A stretch of DNA of 64,000 nucleotides from positions 186,001 through 250,000 of the forward strand of contig CAVZQK010000055.1 in the NCBI GenBank assembly GCA_963777355.1, written 5' to 3'. Every line of letters begins with the position of its first letter. Position 1 is the stretch's first letter. The translations under genes and the position numbers were made by a program. Shown piece after piece: positions 19,250 to 28,081 of the stretch. The DNA comes from DATJHM01 sp963777355. GTDB lineage: Bacteria > Chloroflexota > Ktedonobacteria > Ktedonobacterales > Ktedonobacteraceae. The notes below the pieces were generated by a model. That model was given only the letters and a program-made list of their open reading frames with translations. It searched no databases and was not told the origin of the DNA.

Positions 19250-20224
19250 ATGAAAGCAATGGTTCTCACACAATTTGGCGGCTCAGAGGTCTTTGAGGAG
19301 CGAGAAGTCCCACGTCAAGAGCCGCAGGCCCATGAGGTATTGGTCAAAGTCTACGCCACTTCCGTCAACCCGATGGATGCACTCTTTCGCCAGGGCGCGG
19401 GTCAGTGGGCTGGGATCACTCCTCCTGCCATTCTGGGCTATGATGTCTCTGGCGAAGTCGCGGCTGTTGGCGAGGAGGTTCATGACTTCCAGGTGGGAGA
19501 TGCTGTCTATTATACCCCAGACCCCTTTGCGGGGCAAGGCAGCGATGCCGAGTACCATGTAGTCAGTGAGAGCATAGTGGCTCGTAAGCCAGCCACCCTC
19601 TCTCATCTGGAAGCAGCCAGCATCCCGTTGGTGGGAACCGTGGCCTGGGAGGCTCTCATCAACCGTGCTCAGTTGCACGCTAGAGAAACCGTTCTGATTC
19701 ACGGAGCCGCTGGGGGAGTTGGCTCGCTGGCACTTCAAATTGCCAAGGCAGTGGGAGCAACGGTCCTTGCCACCTGTCGTCCTCAGCATCACGCCTTCGT
19801 GCAGTCACTGGGAGCCGACGCCACCATTGACTACACGCAAGAAGATGCGCTGGAGATGGTAAAGCAGCAGACGCATGGAACAGGAGTGGATGTGGTGTTT
19901 GACGCTGTGGGCAAAGAACTCCTTGCCAAGAGTATCGCCGTCACCAAACCATTTGGGCGAATGGTCAGTATCACGGGTCCAACAGGCGATATGAATCCAG
20001 GCTATTACAAATACCTGACGGTTCACTTTGCTTCCACCCAACGAACACGTTCCACATTGGATGAGTTACGCACCTTGATTGAGCAAGGGCAGATCAAACC
20101 AGTCATCGATACGGTGCTGCCCCTCCATGAGATTGCCCAGGCGCATCAACGGCTCGAACAAGGAGGGCTGCGTGGAAAGATCGTATTGCAGGTAGGAGAA
20201 GGCGAAAACGGCAGCTACGCCTGA
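19250..20224 (+). CDS. NADP-dependent quinone/alkenal oxidoreductase (MDR superfamily)
   Basis: A 324-residue zinc-independent medium-chain dehydrogenase/reductase. The start at 19250 (KAMVLTQFGGSEVFEERE) follows AGAAAGGA; the frame is open upstream to 19157 without a family match. The GroES-like N-terminal domain contains VNPMDALFRQGAG, and the Rossmann fold has the nucleotide motif GAAGGVGSLALQIAKAVGA at about residue 150. The family reduces quinones or reactive enals using NADPH. Divergent transcription from a TetR gene is the usual arrangement for inducible detoxification of electrophiles. Confidence 0.92.
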   Translation: MKAMVLTQFGGSEVFEEREVPRQEPQAHEVLVKVYATSVNPMDALFRQGAGQWAGITPPAILGYDVSGEVAAVGEEVHDFQVGDAVYYTPDPFAGQGSDAEYHVVSESIVARKPATLSHLEAASIPLVGTVAWEALINRAQLHARETVLIHGAAGGVGSLALQIAKAVGATVLATCRPQHHAFVQSLGADATIDYTQEDALEMVKQQTHGTGVDVVFDAVGKELLAKSIAVTKPFGRMVSITGPTGDMNPGYYKYLTVHFASTQRTRSTLDELRTLIEQGQIKPVIDTVLPLHEIAQAHQRLEQGGLRGKIVLQVGEGENGSYA

Positions 20225-20449
20225 TTTTCAGCAACTTCTCTGCCTGAGAGTGCGTCCAATGACACATGCGGCCTCTTTTGCACCTTCCTTGTATCGAATT
20301 ATATCAATGTAAGAACGGGGATGGATGGCCGCTTCCATTCATCCTAATTCTAGTGAAACAAGCGGGCGAAGAAAATCTCCACATCTCTATTATGCTGACA
20401 ACCTAATGCTGGGTAGCCCCTGTCCACATGTTTCAGGGTAAAGATGCCC

Positions 20450-22285
20450 TTAGGGCATACTTTGTTTTTGCCATTGGACCGTAAAAGTGAGACCTTGCGG
20501 GTCCAACGAAGAGGTGATCGCGTGCTGTTGAGGGCCTAACATCTGATAGACGACATTTTGTGGACCAACGGTGCCGAGGGGCTGATTGTTTACGCGGCAA
20601 GATGTGGTTATCGAGCCGAAATTACTCAAGGGATCAAGGCCATTTTTCACAGTATCAAAGGGAGCTTCGATAACACATAATGCGGTAATAGTATCGTTAT
20701 CGGAGCCACCTTGCTGGGTTGAGAAATGCCAGTGCTGGCTTATATCGTCCAGGGTCAGCAAGAAAATGCCCTGTTTGTAGGTCACCTGAGAGATGATGCT
20801 ATCACCAGGCTGTATTGGATAATTAATACTATGGCTGGGAGCTGGGTAGATCTCCCACCACGCGAGGAAGATAGGCACGCCAGCTTCACAGCCGCTCATC
20901 GTTCCCGTCTGCGCCAACTCGCTGTTGTTTGGGTTACCGGTAAGACCGGCCCAGACGGCCATGTCAGAATTTTCATTGCGTGTACAGGTGACCTGGGGAA
21001 CACGCCACTGCATACGCGTCTGCTGATAGTGAACCAACAAATTCGGGTTAGCCGCCGCCGCAGCATAGCCTGCATAATTTTCGCTCGCTTGCGTTGCCAC
21101 ATAGCGGGCGATACCTGAGCGTATCCCATCCGGATCTATGACCAGCGATTTTTCCGATTGAATAGAGAAACCAAGCTTCAGCGGTCCATTGGTAATGGGA
21201 GGGTCATGCTGCGGGTCGTTATTGCTACCGAGCGTCAGATTCCAGTCACAAGTGACGAGATCGGTACCATTGTAAGGAATAGTACAAATACCAGAGCTAT
21301 TGCCCTGAAGATCCAGCAGGAAAAACCTGACCGAGGAGATCTGGTCATTCTGGGAAAAAAGTTGCATAGAGAGAGAAAGATGTTGGCCCTGGACAAAGAA
21401 GCCATTCGTTGGGGTCTGCCAGAGACCTGTTGCCATCCCACTGGGAATGGTCAGCAATGTCACCTGAAAGGTTCCGGAAGCAGCAGTCTGTTCAGGGATA
21501 TTCATTCCTAGAAAGATAGAGCCAACGGTTGTGGTAGTAAAATCGGCGTGGGTACCAATCTCAACGGCGGGACTGGTCAGGCCAGAGCTGTAGATTACGG
21601 AGTAGCAGGGAAGGGCAGGCTCCGGCATTGTTGCAGGAGAACAGCTACTACTCCCAGAAGGTCCAGCAACAGTATTTTTTGCCGAGAGATGGTCACTCCC
21701 AGAAAGAAACAACACCACCCGTTCGGAAGGAAAGACAGCAATCCCAGTATCCGCGCCCCCTGAGGCAAAGATAGCCGCCGGGTCCCTGAGCAACTGATGG
21801 GCCGAGAGCGTGAGATGATAGACGGAGGCCTTTTGCGGAAGAGGCTGGGAGCGTGCAGATTGCACAGCATTGATCTTCCAGACATGCTGCTCATCTTTAA
21901 TAAGCGCAACCTGGTCAATATTGTCTTTTTTCGATTTATGGCGGATACTGAGCTTCGTCTGAGCAGTGCTCAAACCCGCGTTAATAGTCGTATATGTGCA
22001 GTTCGAGACAGTATCGTGGGCAAAGGTGCGAGCGAAAGCAGGTTCAGAAAAGGCACGTTGCAGCGTCAGGGAAAGCTGTTGGTAAGACGTGGCATAGTTT
22101 CCCTGTTGTAAGGCGCTACAAAAAGTCTTCAGCGTCTTATCAGGAGTAGAGCGCGTGAGATAGAGAAAAATCCCAATAGCAGTAATCAGAAGCAGTAACA
22201 AAATACTCAGGGTGCGCAATACTACTTTGAGGGATGAAGATTGCTTTTTATACAGACCAGGAAAAGGAGCCTGCGTGTTTCTCAC
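20450..22285 (-). CDS. membrane-anchored extracellular protein of unknown function
   Basis: About 611 residues from a GTG at 22285, chosen because AAGAGG lies nine bases upstream and the short ORF at 22287-22526 stops one base before it. ATG at 22339 or 22462 in the same frame would add 18 or 59 residues. A basic N-terminus precedes one membrane helix (SILLLLLITAIGIFLYLT), then an extracellular region with a DUF4878-like start (PDKTLKTFCSALQQGNYATSYQQLS) typical of lumazine-binding-like lipoproteins. The rest is Ser/Thr/Gln-rich with Cys residues. It is the last gene of a minus-strand set after the ParM-like actin and its small partner. Whether it works with them is unknown. Confidence 0.75.
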   Translation of the reverse strand: MRNTQAPFPGLYKKQSSSLKVVLRTLSILLLLLITAIGIFLYLTRSTPDKTLKTFCSALQQGNYATSYQQLSLTLQRAFSEPAFARTFAHDTVSNCTYTTINAGLSTAQTKLSIRHKSKKDNIDQVALIKDEQHVWKINAVQSARSQPLPQKASVYHLTLSAHQLLRDPAAIFASGGADTGIAVFPSERVVLFLSGSDHLSAKNTVAGPSGSSSCSPATMPEPALPCYSVIYSSGLTSPAVEIGTHADFTTTTVGSIFLGMNIPEQTAASGTFQVTLLTIPSGMATGLWQTPTNGFFVQGQHLSLSMQLFSQNDQISSVRFFLLDLQGNSSGICTIPYNGTDLVTCDWNLTLGSNNDPQHDPPITNGPLKLGFSIQSEKSLVIDPDGIRSGIARYVATQASENYAGYAAAAANPNLLVHYQQTRMQWRVPQVTCTRNENSDMAVWAGLTGNPNNSELAQTGTMSGCEAGVPIFLAWWEIYPAPSHSINYPIQPGDSIISQVTYKQGIFLLTLDDISQHWHFSTQQGGSDNDTITALCVIEAPFDTVKNGLDPLSNFGSITTSCRVNNQPLGTVGPQNVVYQMLGPQQHAITSSLDPQGLTFTVQWQKQSMP

Positions 22286-22286
22286 C

Positions 22287-22526
22287 TTATATCGCCTCTT
22301 GCTTCTCAGAATGTTGTACAGTGAGCATATACTGCTCATCCGACTGTCGTAGATAGGATACCACATCCAGTCCTGCGGTTCGACACCAAAGCGTAACAAG
22401 ATCAGGGGCGAGGCGAGCCGTGAGGGGGTGGGTGAGAGGTGGAGTTGCTCTCCACCTCCCATGAACTTCTACGTACCAGATAAGAAGCTCAGAGTGTGCT
22501 CCAATAGTCGGCGGCCTCATCGGCAT
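22287..22526 (-). CDS. possible small coupled ORF (79 aa)
   Basis: This frame overlaps the end of the gene at 22489-22962 and stops one base before the GTG of the membrane-protein gene. The C-terminal half (RTAGLDVVSYLRQSDEQYML) has a plausible protein composition; the N-terminal half does not. It could be translated to couple the downstream gene. It has no recognised domain and could be a shadow of an upstream-extended membrane-protein frame. Confidence 0.3.
   Translation of the reverse strand: MPMRPPTIGAHSELLIWYVEVHGRWRATPPLTHPLTARLAPDLVTLWCRTAGLDVVSYLRQSDEQYMLTVQHSEKQEAI
22436..22458. other. 9-bp perfect hairpin in ParM operon spacer
   Basis: GAGGTGGAG pairs with CTCCACCTC around TTGCT. 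It lies between the small partner gene and the membrane-protein gene. No T-run follows, so it is more likely an mRNA stability or attenuation element than a terminator. Confidence 0.5.
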
Positions 22527-22962
22527 TCTGATCCGCGTTTGGGGAAGTCGAGATATAGCTATTATCTTCGCGCCTCAGGGCACGCATCTTGCCCGTCAAC
22601 TGGTTCAGGCCAACCGAGTGAGATTGTGGCTGGGCTTTGGCCGCGTTTAGCCCGGATGAGTTCGATCGGGCAGCATGTGAAGCGGGAGCCATAGGGATAG
22701 GTTGAGGAGAAGTAGGCTGATCATGCCCAAGTTCCTCTGGCGTAGCAATAGGATTCATAATCGCCGGAACACGCACGACTGGTTGGACTACTCCTTTCGT
22801 CATCATCTCATAATACTCTGTTATACGCAGTGCAATGAGTTGGCCTGGCTGGTCGATCATATGATGCTTGAGAGCATCCTGCTTAAGGGTCTCCAGGGCC
22901 GTAAAATCCTTGAGAATAGCAACAGTGAAATAGACGTATTTGTCCGACGATGGTTGTGACAT
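22489..22962 (-). CDS. small protein, possible ribbon-helix-helix partner of ParM-like actin
   Basis: A 157-residue protein encoded 36 bases after the actin-like gene on the same strand. Residues 1-55 predict strand-helix-helix: KYVYFTVAI, then FTALETLKQDALKHHM, then QPGQLIALRITEYYEMM. That order and size match the ribbon-helix-helix DNA-binding fold of ParR adaptors. The C-terminal 90 residues are Pro/Ser/Asn/Gln-rich and probably disordered, which in ParR-like proteins is the part that contacts the filament. The assignment is inference from context and predicted secondary structure; no strong sequence motif proves it. Confidence 0.65.
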   Translation of the reverse strand: MSQPSSDKYVYFTVAILKDFTALETLKQDALKHHMIDQPGQLIALRITEYYEMMTKGVVQPVVRVPAIMNPIATPEELGHDQPTSPQPIPMAPASHAARSNSSGLNAAKAQPQSHSVGLNQLTGKMRALRREDNSYISTSPNADQNADEAADYWSTL

Positions 22963-22998
22963 AGTTCTGTTCTCGCTCTCTAGATAGTAATATATTTA

Positions 22999-24099
22999 TT
23001 ACCCTAACAGGGTATTGTTGGTCATAGTTGCCTGCGCCCGACGGATCAACAAACGTCCTGCCAGGCTACAGTAACCAAGTGCATTGGCATGAGTAGGATC
23101 TTCAGGCCGAGAAAGATGGGGAATACGCTGTTTCAAAAAAGGATAAAAATAATAGACGCCTCCACCGACATTGAGGACGGGCTTAAAGCTAGCAGCAACA
23201 GCATCGCGGTCACTTTGTCGCCAGGCCGCCGCCACAAAAGAGGCAATCTCACTTCCCACCTGCGTCACCGCTTCTCGAACAAGTATTTCCAATTCAGGCC
23301 GACTAATCGTAGTACCATACGCCGACACCTCTGGATAGACTAAATCTCCCTGAGAGGCATAAGCGTGCATAATCTCGCGTGCTTCCAATAGTGAGAGGGG
23401 ACGATCATATTTATTCTCGAAGGCATCCATCATCATCTGGGTAGCCATCTCCACGCCAAGAGGCTTCCCTTTGCAGTACTCAGTGACAGGCACCTGGCCA
23501 CGGGCAACATAGAGATCGGTGGTGCGACCACCAATATCGATTACCGCGCTTTCAGTCGTCTTGCTCGATGCTTTATCGCCATAAGCGATCAAGGCTCCCG
23601 CGCCTTCCATCACCACCGTTGCCACTTCAACCGTAACCTTGCGCACCGTCTTACTCCCATTGAGAGTAAAGCCATACTTCCCATCCAGAGCAGTTTTAAT
23701 CGCGCCACGCAACATCGAATTTTTGATATACGTCTCTGCTGGTAAGCCAGCAACCACATAAATACCAAAATCGGTATCAGGGATAAGCGTTGCTGCTACC
23801 GTCAAAAGGCTACGCAGGCTATACTTGCTAGCATAGCGCTGAATGTCGCCGCGTCCATGATAGACATCGACAGCCTGCTGCAAGGCGAGATCACCAACGG
23901 CATAAGCCGCCTCTTCGTTTTCAAACTGAATAATATGCGTGTCTTCCTGGTCTAAGCGAATACCCAGATTCACCAGGGCATTCGTATCAACCTTCGCAAA
24001 GGCAGTTGGAATACTCAGAGTATACATTGCACCGTTGACGACTGTCACGCCACCAATCTCTGCATTTCCAAAATCATGACCATAGGGGTACCATCTCAT
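22999..24099 (-). CDS. ParM/StbA-like actin family ATPase
   Basis: A 366-residue actin-like protein. Phosphate-1 loop: GHDFGNAEIGGV at the N-terminus. Phosphate-2 loop: AVIDIGGRTTDLYVARG at about residue 187. Adenosine region: NVGGGVYYFYPFLKQ near residue 315. The connect-1 region contains YVVAGLPAETY. Archaeal Ta0583, ParM and Alp proteins share this architecture and polymerise with ATP to move DNA. Normal length for the family. It heads a three-gene minus-strand set. No iteron array typical of a plasmid centromere was obvious in the 24100-24400 region upstream, although CATA-rich short repeats occur at 24138-24148. Role in chromosome or plasmid partition is inferred. Confidence 0.9.
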   Translation of the reverse strand: MRWYPYGHDFGNAEIGGVTVVNGAMYTLSIPTAFAKVDTNALVNLGIRLDQEDTHIIQFENEEAAYAVGDLALQQAVDVYHGRGDIQRYASKYSLRSLLTVAATLIPDTDFGIYVVAGLPAETYIKNSMLRGAIKTALDGKYGFTLNGSKTVRKVTVEVATVVMEGAGALIAYGDKASSKTTESAVIDIGGRTTDLYVARGQVPVTEYCKGKPLGVEMATQMMMDAFENKYDRPLSLLEAREIMHAYASQGDLVYPEVSAYGTTISRPELEILVREAVTQVGSEIASFVAAAWRQSDRDAVAASFKPVLNVGGGVYYFYPFLKQRIPHLSRPEDPTHANALGYCSLAGRLLIRRAQATMTNNTLLG

Positions 24100-24838
24100 A
24101 AAATAAATATGACCCTTCTTGACTCGCTATTGATCTATACATACATACAAATTAATGGATACTCTGCCACTTCACTATACTAACGATCTTTAGGGACATT
24201 AGTATCTTCTAACTTTGTCTAATAGACATAGGTGCCAGTGAAAGTAGCATATACCTGAGAAGAAAATAGCTATCGTAATCGCCAGCATCTTCGCTTGCGC
24301 ATTTTGTTTGGCAATGTGGCGTGAATTTCAGGGCTATTTTCTCTAAAGGATGGAGACCTGTACTGAAATAGTACTTGACGCAAGCTGCTCTTCGATGGTA
24401 AAGTTACTGCACTACTTCTCCTGGAAGCAGAATGTTTTCGTGTTATACATACCTATAGTAAAGGGTTTTGTGTAAAAAATGGTCAGGGCAAAAGACAGAT
24501 TCCTCTTTGTCTGCCGTGGCTGCCGTCTGAGCCTCTTTGCACCAGAGGCAGCGTCAGTCGCCCAGGGCCTCACTATGCCCTTTTTCAGCTGAAGTTGTCG
24601 CGCCAGATTCCTCTAAAACTCGCTTCATCTCGCGCTTCCCAGGCTGAATCGCCGCTGTTTTCTCCCGCATAGTTTTGTTGTACGTCTTGTACGCATGGCC
24701 GCAAGCGCTTTTTCTGCTCGCCGATGGCCTTTTGCGCTAATTTGTGCTCCATTTTTTTCTTAAATTAAGCAACAGGCCATCCAGCCAGCATGAGAAATGC
24801 GCCCCGGCCGACAAAAAAGAAAAGAATGGAGCTTTTCC
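24100..24838. other. 739-base spacer with possible gene remnant
   Basis: The left part is AT-rich and should hold the promoter of the actin-like operon. From about 24760 down to TCA 24554-24556 on the minus strand one frame stays open and reads protein-like (YKTYNKTMREKT, then KREMKRVLEESGAT), but it lacks a start and a recognised family. It may be the C-terminal end of a lost gene. Nothing else was identified. Confidence 0.35.
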
Positions 24839-25783
24839 ATGTCTGACCTCACTTTGCCCGCAGAATTATTACTCGTCCCGCAAGCAGGGATGATGCCCAG
24901 GCCATCTGTGATCTGAATAGAGCACAAGAGCGTCTTGAGTTGGGTACAAGCGAAAGCATCCTGGCCGACGTGCTTGAGCTTTGGGCACAGGAACAGATGC
25001 AACTCACCACAGATAGCTAGGTAATCACGACTATCTTCTGGTGAGCTTGTTGGCTATACAGGTGTTATGGTTACCAGAAAAGGGCGTGCTTCTCGATGTT
25101 CATACCGTAGTAGAGGCTTCCTACCCACAAATTATGGAGAGCCTGCTGCAATGGGCAGAGATGCGTGCACGTCTACGCCTTGACGCAAATCCAGCATTAG
25201 CCAGAAACCTGTATACCTGAAGCACGCTGCCATCCACAACGCGGCAGATTAAAAATATGGCTATACGATTGAGGAGAGCGACTATCATATGGAGGCTACC
25301 TTGCAAGAGGCTCCGGCTGAGCCTGCAAAGCTTGCGGAAATTAGTATTCGCAGATTTCAGCAGGGACAGGAGGAGCGTGCTGTTTATGAAGTGATCGCGG
25401 AGGCATTTCCAGATATCGATGGCAAGCCGTACCGTCCCTACGAAGAGTGGTATCCACGTATCTTCGAGACAAGTACTAGCTTTGAGCCGGAGATGTTCTA
25501 TGTGGCCGTTGCCGCTGGACAGATTGTTGGCTGTATTCTTTGCCGCGTCTACCCTGAAGACCACAGCGGCTATATCTGGCAGCTTGCGGTTCGTCGCAAC
25601 TGGCGTAGAAAAGGGATTGCCTTACAACTTTTACAGACAGCATTTGGCGAGTATTATCGAAGGGGTATGTTTACGGTTCAATTGAGTGTGGACAAGAAAA
25701 ATCCAACCGGGGCTCATACGCTTTATGCCCAGGCGGGGATGTATAAGCGTTCCCAGATGGATAAGATGGTGAAGACACTCTAG
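24839..25783 (+). pseudogene. decayed tandem GNAT acetyltransferase
   Basis: A two-domain acetyltransferase in ruins. ATG 24839 with GGAG upstream gives MSDLTLPAE. A one-base shift near 24867 leads to ITRPASRDDAQAICDLN, the usual start of a GNAT domain. TAG at 25018 interrupts LTTDS, probably a former Trp codon. A further shift near 25085 leads to LLDVHTVVEASYPQIMESLL, and TAA at about 25251 follows IHNAAD before KYGYTIEESDYH. The frame then runs without interruption from 25289 to 25783 through the second GNAT domain (AVRRNWRRKGIALQLLQTAF is the acetyl-CoA loop). That part alone is 164 residues and could still be translated from ATG 25289. Only the C-terminal domain looks functional. Confidence 0.8.
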
Positions 25784-25796
25784 CTTCGACGCATGA

Positions 25797-25838
25797 AAAA
25801 AGGCTGTATACAAATAGAGTACCGTATGCAGCCTTTTT
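25797..25838 (+). terminator. rho-independent terminator
   Basis: AAAAAGGCTGTATAC pairs with GTATGCAGCCTTTTT with a single mismatch around a 12-base loop, and T5 ends the right arm. It is 13 bases after the acetyltransferase stop. Confidence 0.85.
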
Positions 25839-26047
25839 AGGCAAACAAATGTGTCAAAACGACGAAGTTATGAGGAACTCGCTCACTTTCGGTGATGGAG
25901 TTCCAACTTATGAGCTCTTGACCTCTTTAGTTACTGGTGGCAAAGTCAATTTTCCCGCTCATTCTGAGCGCATGCAATTTCAAAACAAGCATCGTTTTCG
26001 ACTTCGCCAGCAGGATCAAAGCTTGGGGAGATCCAAAAAGTGGTCTC

Positions 26048-26410
26048 TTAATCTGCGGAGAGTAGCACGATATTGCCATCGGGATCATTGATCATCGCGA
26101 AGTAGACGCCAAAGGAGGAGACAAAAGGGGCCCGGTAGCCCTGATAACCGAAGCTTGTGAGTTCGTTGTACTTAGCGTCTACTGCGGTCCGCTCCTTGAA
26201 GTAGAACTCAAGAATGAGGCGGGGCTTGTCGACTTCTTCCACCAATCCCATGTTATTCAGGAAAAAGGTAATATTGCCTTTCATCTGGCTTTTGAAATGT
26301 GGTTGCCCCTCTCTGAGTTCAGAGAGATCCACGCCGAGCCGCCGATAAAATTCCAGTGATTTATCCATATCCTGGGGGACCAGGCCAACCATGTAGAGAT
26401 CCAGTGCCAT
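26048..26410 (-). CDS. VOC (glyoxalase/bleomycin resistance) superfamily protein
   Basis: A 120-residue protein with the two beta-alpha-beta-beta-beta halves of the vicinal-oxygen-chelate fold: LYMVGLVPQDMDKSLEFYRRLG at the start and VYFAMINDPDGNIVLLSAD at the end. The start at 26410 has AAAGGA upstream; an in-frame start seven codons earlier is less likely. Members bind metal and act on small molecules or sequester antibiotics. Several usual metal ligands are not obvious, so catalytic activity is uncertain. It shares the strand with the AraC gene upstream. Confidence 0.88.
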   Translation of the reverse strand: MALDLYMVGLVPQDMDKSLEFYRRLGVDLSELREGQPHFKSQMKGNITFFLNNMGLVEEVDKPRLILEFYFKERTAVDAKYNELTSFGYQGYRAPFVSSFGVYFAMINDPDGNIVLLSAD

Positions 26411-26540
26411 GATTACATTCCTTTCACTCACGTATTACTGATGCACGACTCAGATGAGAAGTATCCATATCGTGCTCTTATAATACGGTGAAGGAACGAG
26501 AGAATCTTGCCTATTCTTGCATATCCTGGTACAAACGTGC

Positions 26541-27476
26541 TCAGATCTCATCATGCTGGCGGTAGGCTCGTGGAGTGAGGCCGAGGCGATGCTTAAAGAT
26601 GCGCGTGAAGTGGCTCTGGTTCGCAAAACCGCTCTCTAGAGCAATGTGAGCAAGGGACATATCCGTCATTTTGAGCAGATGGCATGCTTTCTCGGTACGC
26701 TGGCGCAGGATAAACTGGTGTGGGCTCTCTCCCGTTGTCTGACGGAACAGGCGGGCGAAATGGTAGGGGCTGAAGCCAATCTGCTGAGCCAGTGCTTCCA
26801 GCGAAATGTCCTGGCTGAGATGAGCCAGAATAAAGTCTGTCACGCCTTGCACCTGGCGTCGGGTCAAACGCTGTGAGCGTTCTTGTACACCTACTTCTCT
26901 AGATGAATAATGGCGCAGCAAGTGAACGGCGATCATTTGCGCGGCGGTCTGTGCATAAAGTTTGCCGGAAGGGGCCTGCTGCTCCAGCTCTCTCCAGAGA
27001 GCGAGGCAGATCTGGGTCAGCAGTGGATCGTGGAGACCGGTGTGTGCAACCAGCGCCAGACGAGCGGGATCAACGTCGGCCACTTCCTGAGCCGTACGCG
27101 AGAGCAACTCATGGTTCAGTTGCAGGCGCAGGGTTTGCATGGGCACACAGGAGAGACCTTTCCAACGCACTTTACGGGATTCGTTGCTGCCAGGTGTCAG
27201 AATCAAGTCCTGCGCGTGGACGATTCCCCCTTTCCAGGGGCCATGCCCCCGCTGCCATTCCATATACATCGCTCCACCCGCCAGTAGCATCAATGTGGTA
27301 TCAGGGATGCCCGAAACCGTCCAATCTTCAATCTTCGTCGGTTCGTAAAATGCAGACGCTCCCAACCCTTCCCAGCCCACCTGCTGGCTGGAGAGATAGA
27401 GGAGTGGAGCTGTAAGGGGCTCTGTCTGTTGCGCAATGGGCGAATCGTTCACTCTGCTTGTCCTCCGCTGTCTCAT
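26541..27476 (-). CDS. AraC-family transcriptional regulator
   Basis: About 311 residues. The C-terminal double helix-turn-helix is clear: DISLEALAQQIGFSPYHFARLFRQ and DMSLAHIALESGFANQSHFTRIFK, ending in GLTPRAYRQ. The N-terminal cupin-like part (GWEGLGASAFYEPTKIEDW, then HGPWKGGIVHAQDLILTP) is the ligand sensor. The start is uncertain: ATG 27476, ATG 27509 or TTG 27539 are in frame and none has a good ribosome binding site. Targets are unknown; the VOC gene downstream on the same strand is a possible one. Confidence 0.88.
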   Translation of the reverse strand: MRQRRTSRVNDSPIAQQTEPLTAPLLYLSSQQVGWEGLGASAFYEPTKIEDWTVSGIPDTTLMLLAGGAMYMEWQRGHGPWKGGIVHAQDLILTPGSNESRKVRWKGLSCVPMQTLRLQLNHELLSRTAQEVADVDPARLALVAHTGLHDPLLTQICLALWRELEQQAPSGKLYAQTAAQMIAVHLLRHYSSREVGVQERSQRLTRRQVQGVTDFILAHLSQDISLEALAQQIGFSPYHFARLFRQTTGESPHQFILRQRTEKACHLLKMTDMSLAHIALESGFANQSHFTRIFKHRLGLTPRAYRQHDEI

Positions 27477-27539
27477 GAAAGATGTGTGGCAATAGGCATT
27501 ATAGTACATAGTGGCTGAAAAAAGCTCATGATAAAACAA

Positions 27540-28081
27540 GAATTGCTTCCAGTTTGTCTGATTCTTCCGTATCCACTATAAAGAAGTTGTTCATTAATCG
27601 ATGACAAACAGCTTCCTTACTTTTTCAAAGCAACTGCTTGATTGCAGAATATATACAGAAGAATGTTTCCATTTTTTGCAAAAAATGGAAAGCAAACATA
27701 CTTTTTCCTTAACCAGAAAGCAGCTTTTTTAACATAAACCCAACCATATGTACACTTTTTCTTTACCACTAATAATCATAATCAAAGCTGTGGAGCGATT
27801 CTATAAGCTCCGATGCAGAGTATTTATCACAGGCACAAGTCAATCATAAATTTAGATTTTTCTTTTTTCATACTTCCCGAGTAAGAAAACAGAATCTTTT
27901 AAACATTATTTTAGCAAATTCAGATATAGCAAGGACGGGCATGTGGAAAATAGTCTGCATATTTCTATATTTTATGCATAAAGATATTTGAAAATAGGAA
28001 TTGCGCTCTTGTCTTCTCTTACTATATATACTCTCTTATTAAGAAGAGCAGAGAGCCTCTTCCTGAAGGAAGCGTGTTTGC
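27540..28081. other. 542-base AT-rich spacer before the cellulase gene
   Basis: Very AT-rich with many A/T runs and no coding potential. GGAGC and GCTCC at 27792-27796 and 27807-27811 form a weak inverted repeat of the kind seen in cellulose-responsive LacI operators, but with a longer gap. AAGGAAG stands 10 bases before the cellulase ATG. Confidence 0.45.

Noticed and set aside
26903..27415. Plus-strand ORFs opposite the AraC regulator
   Set aside because: They have Arg/Pro-rich shadow composition; the minus strand encodes a clear AraC protein.
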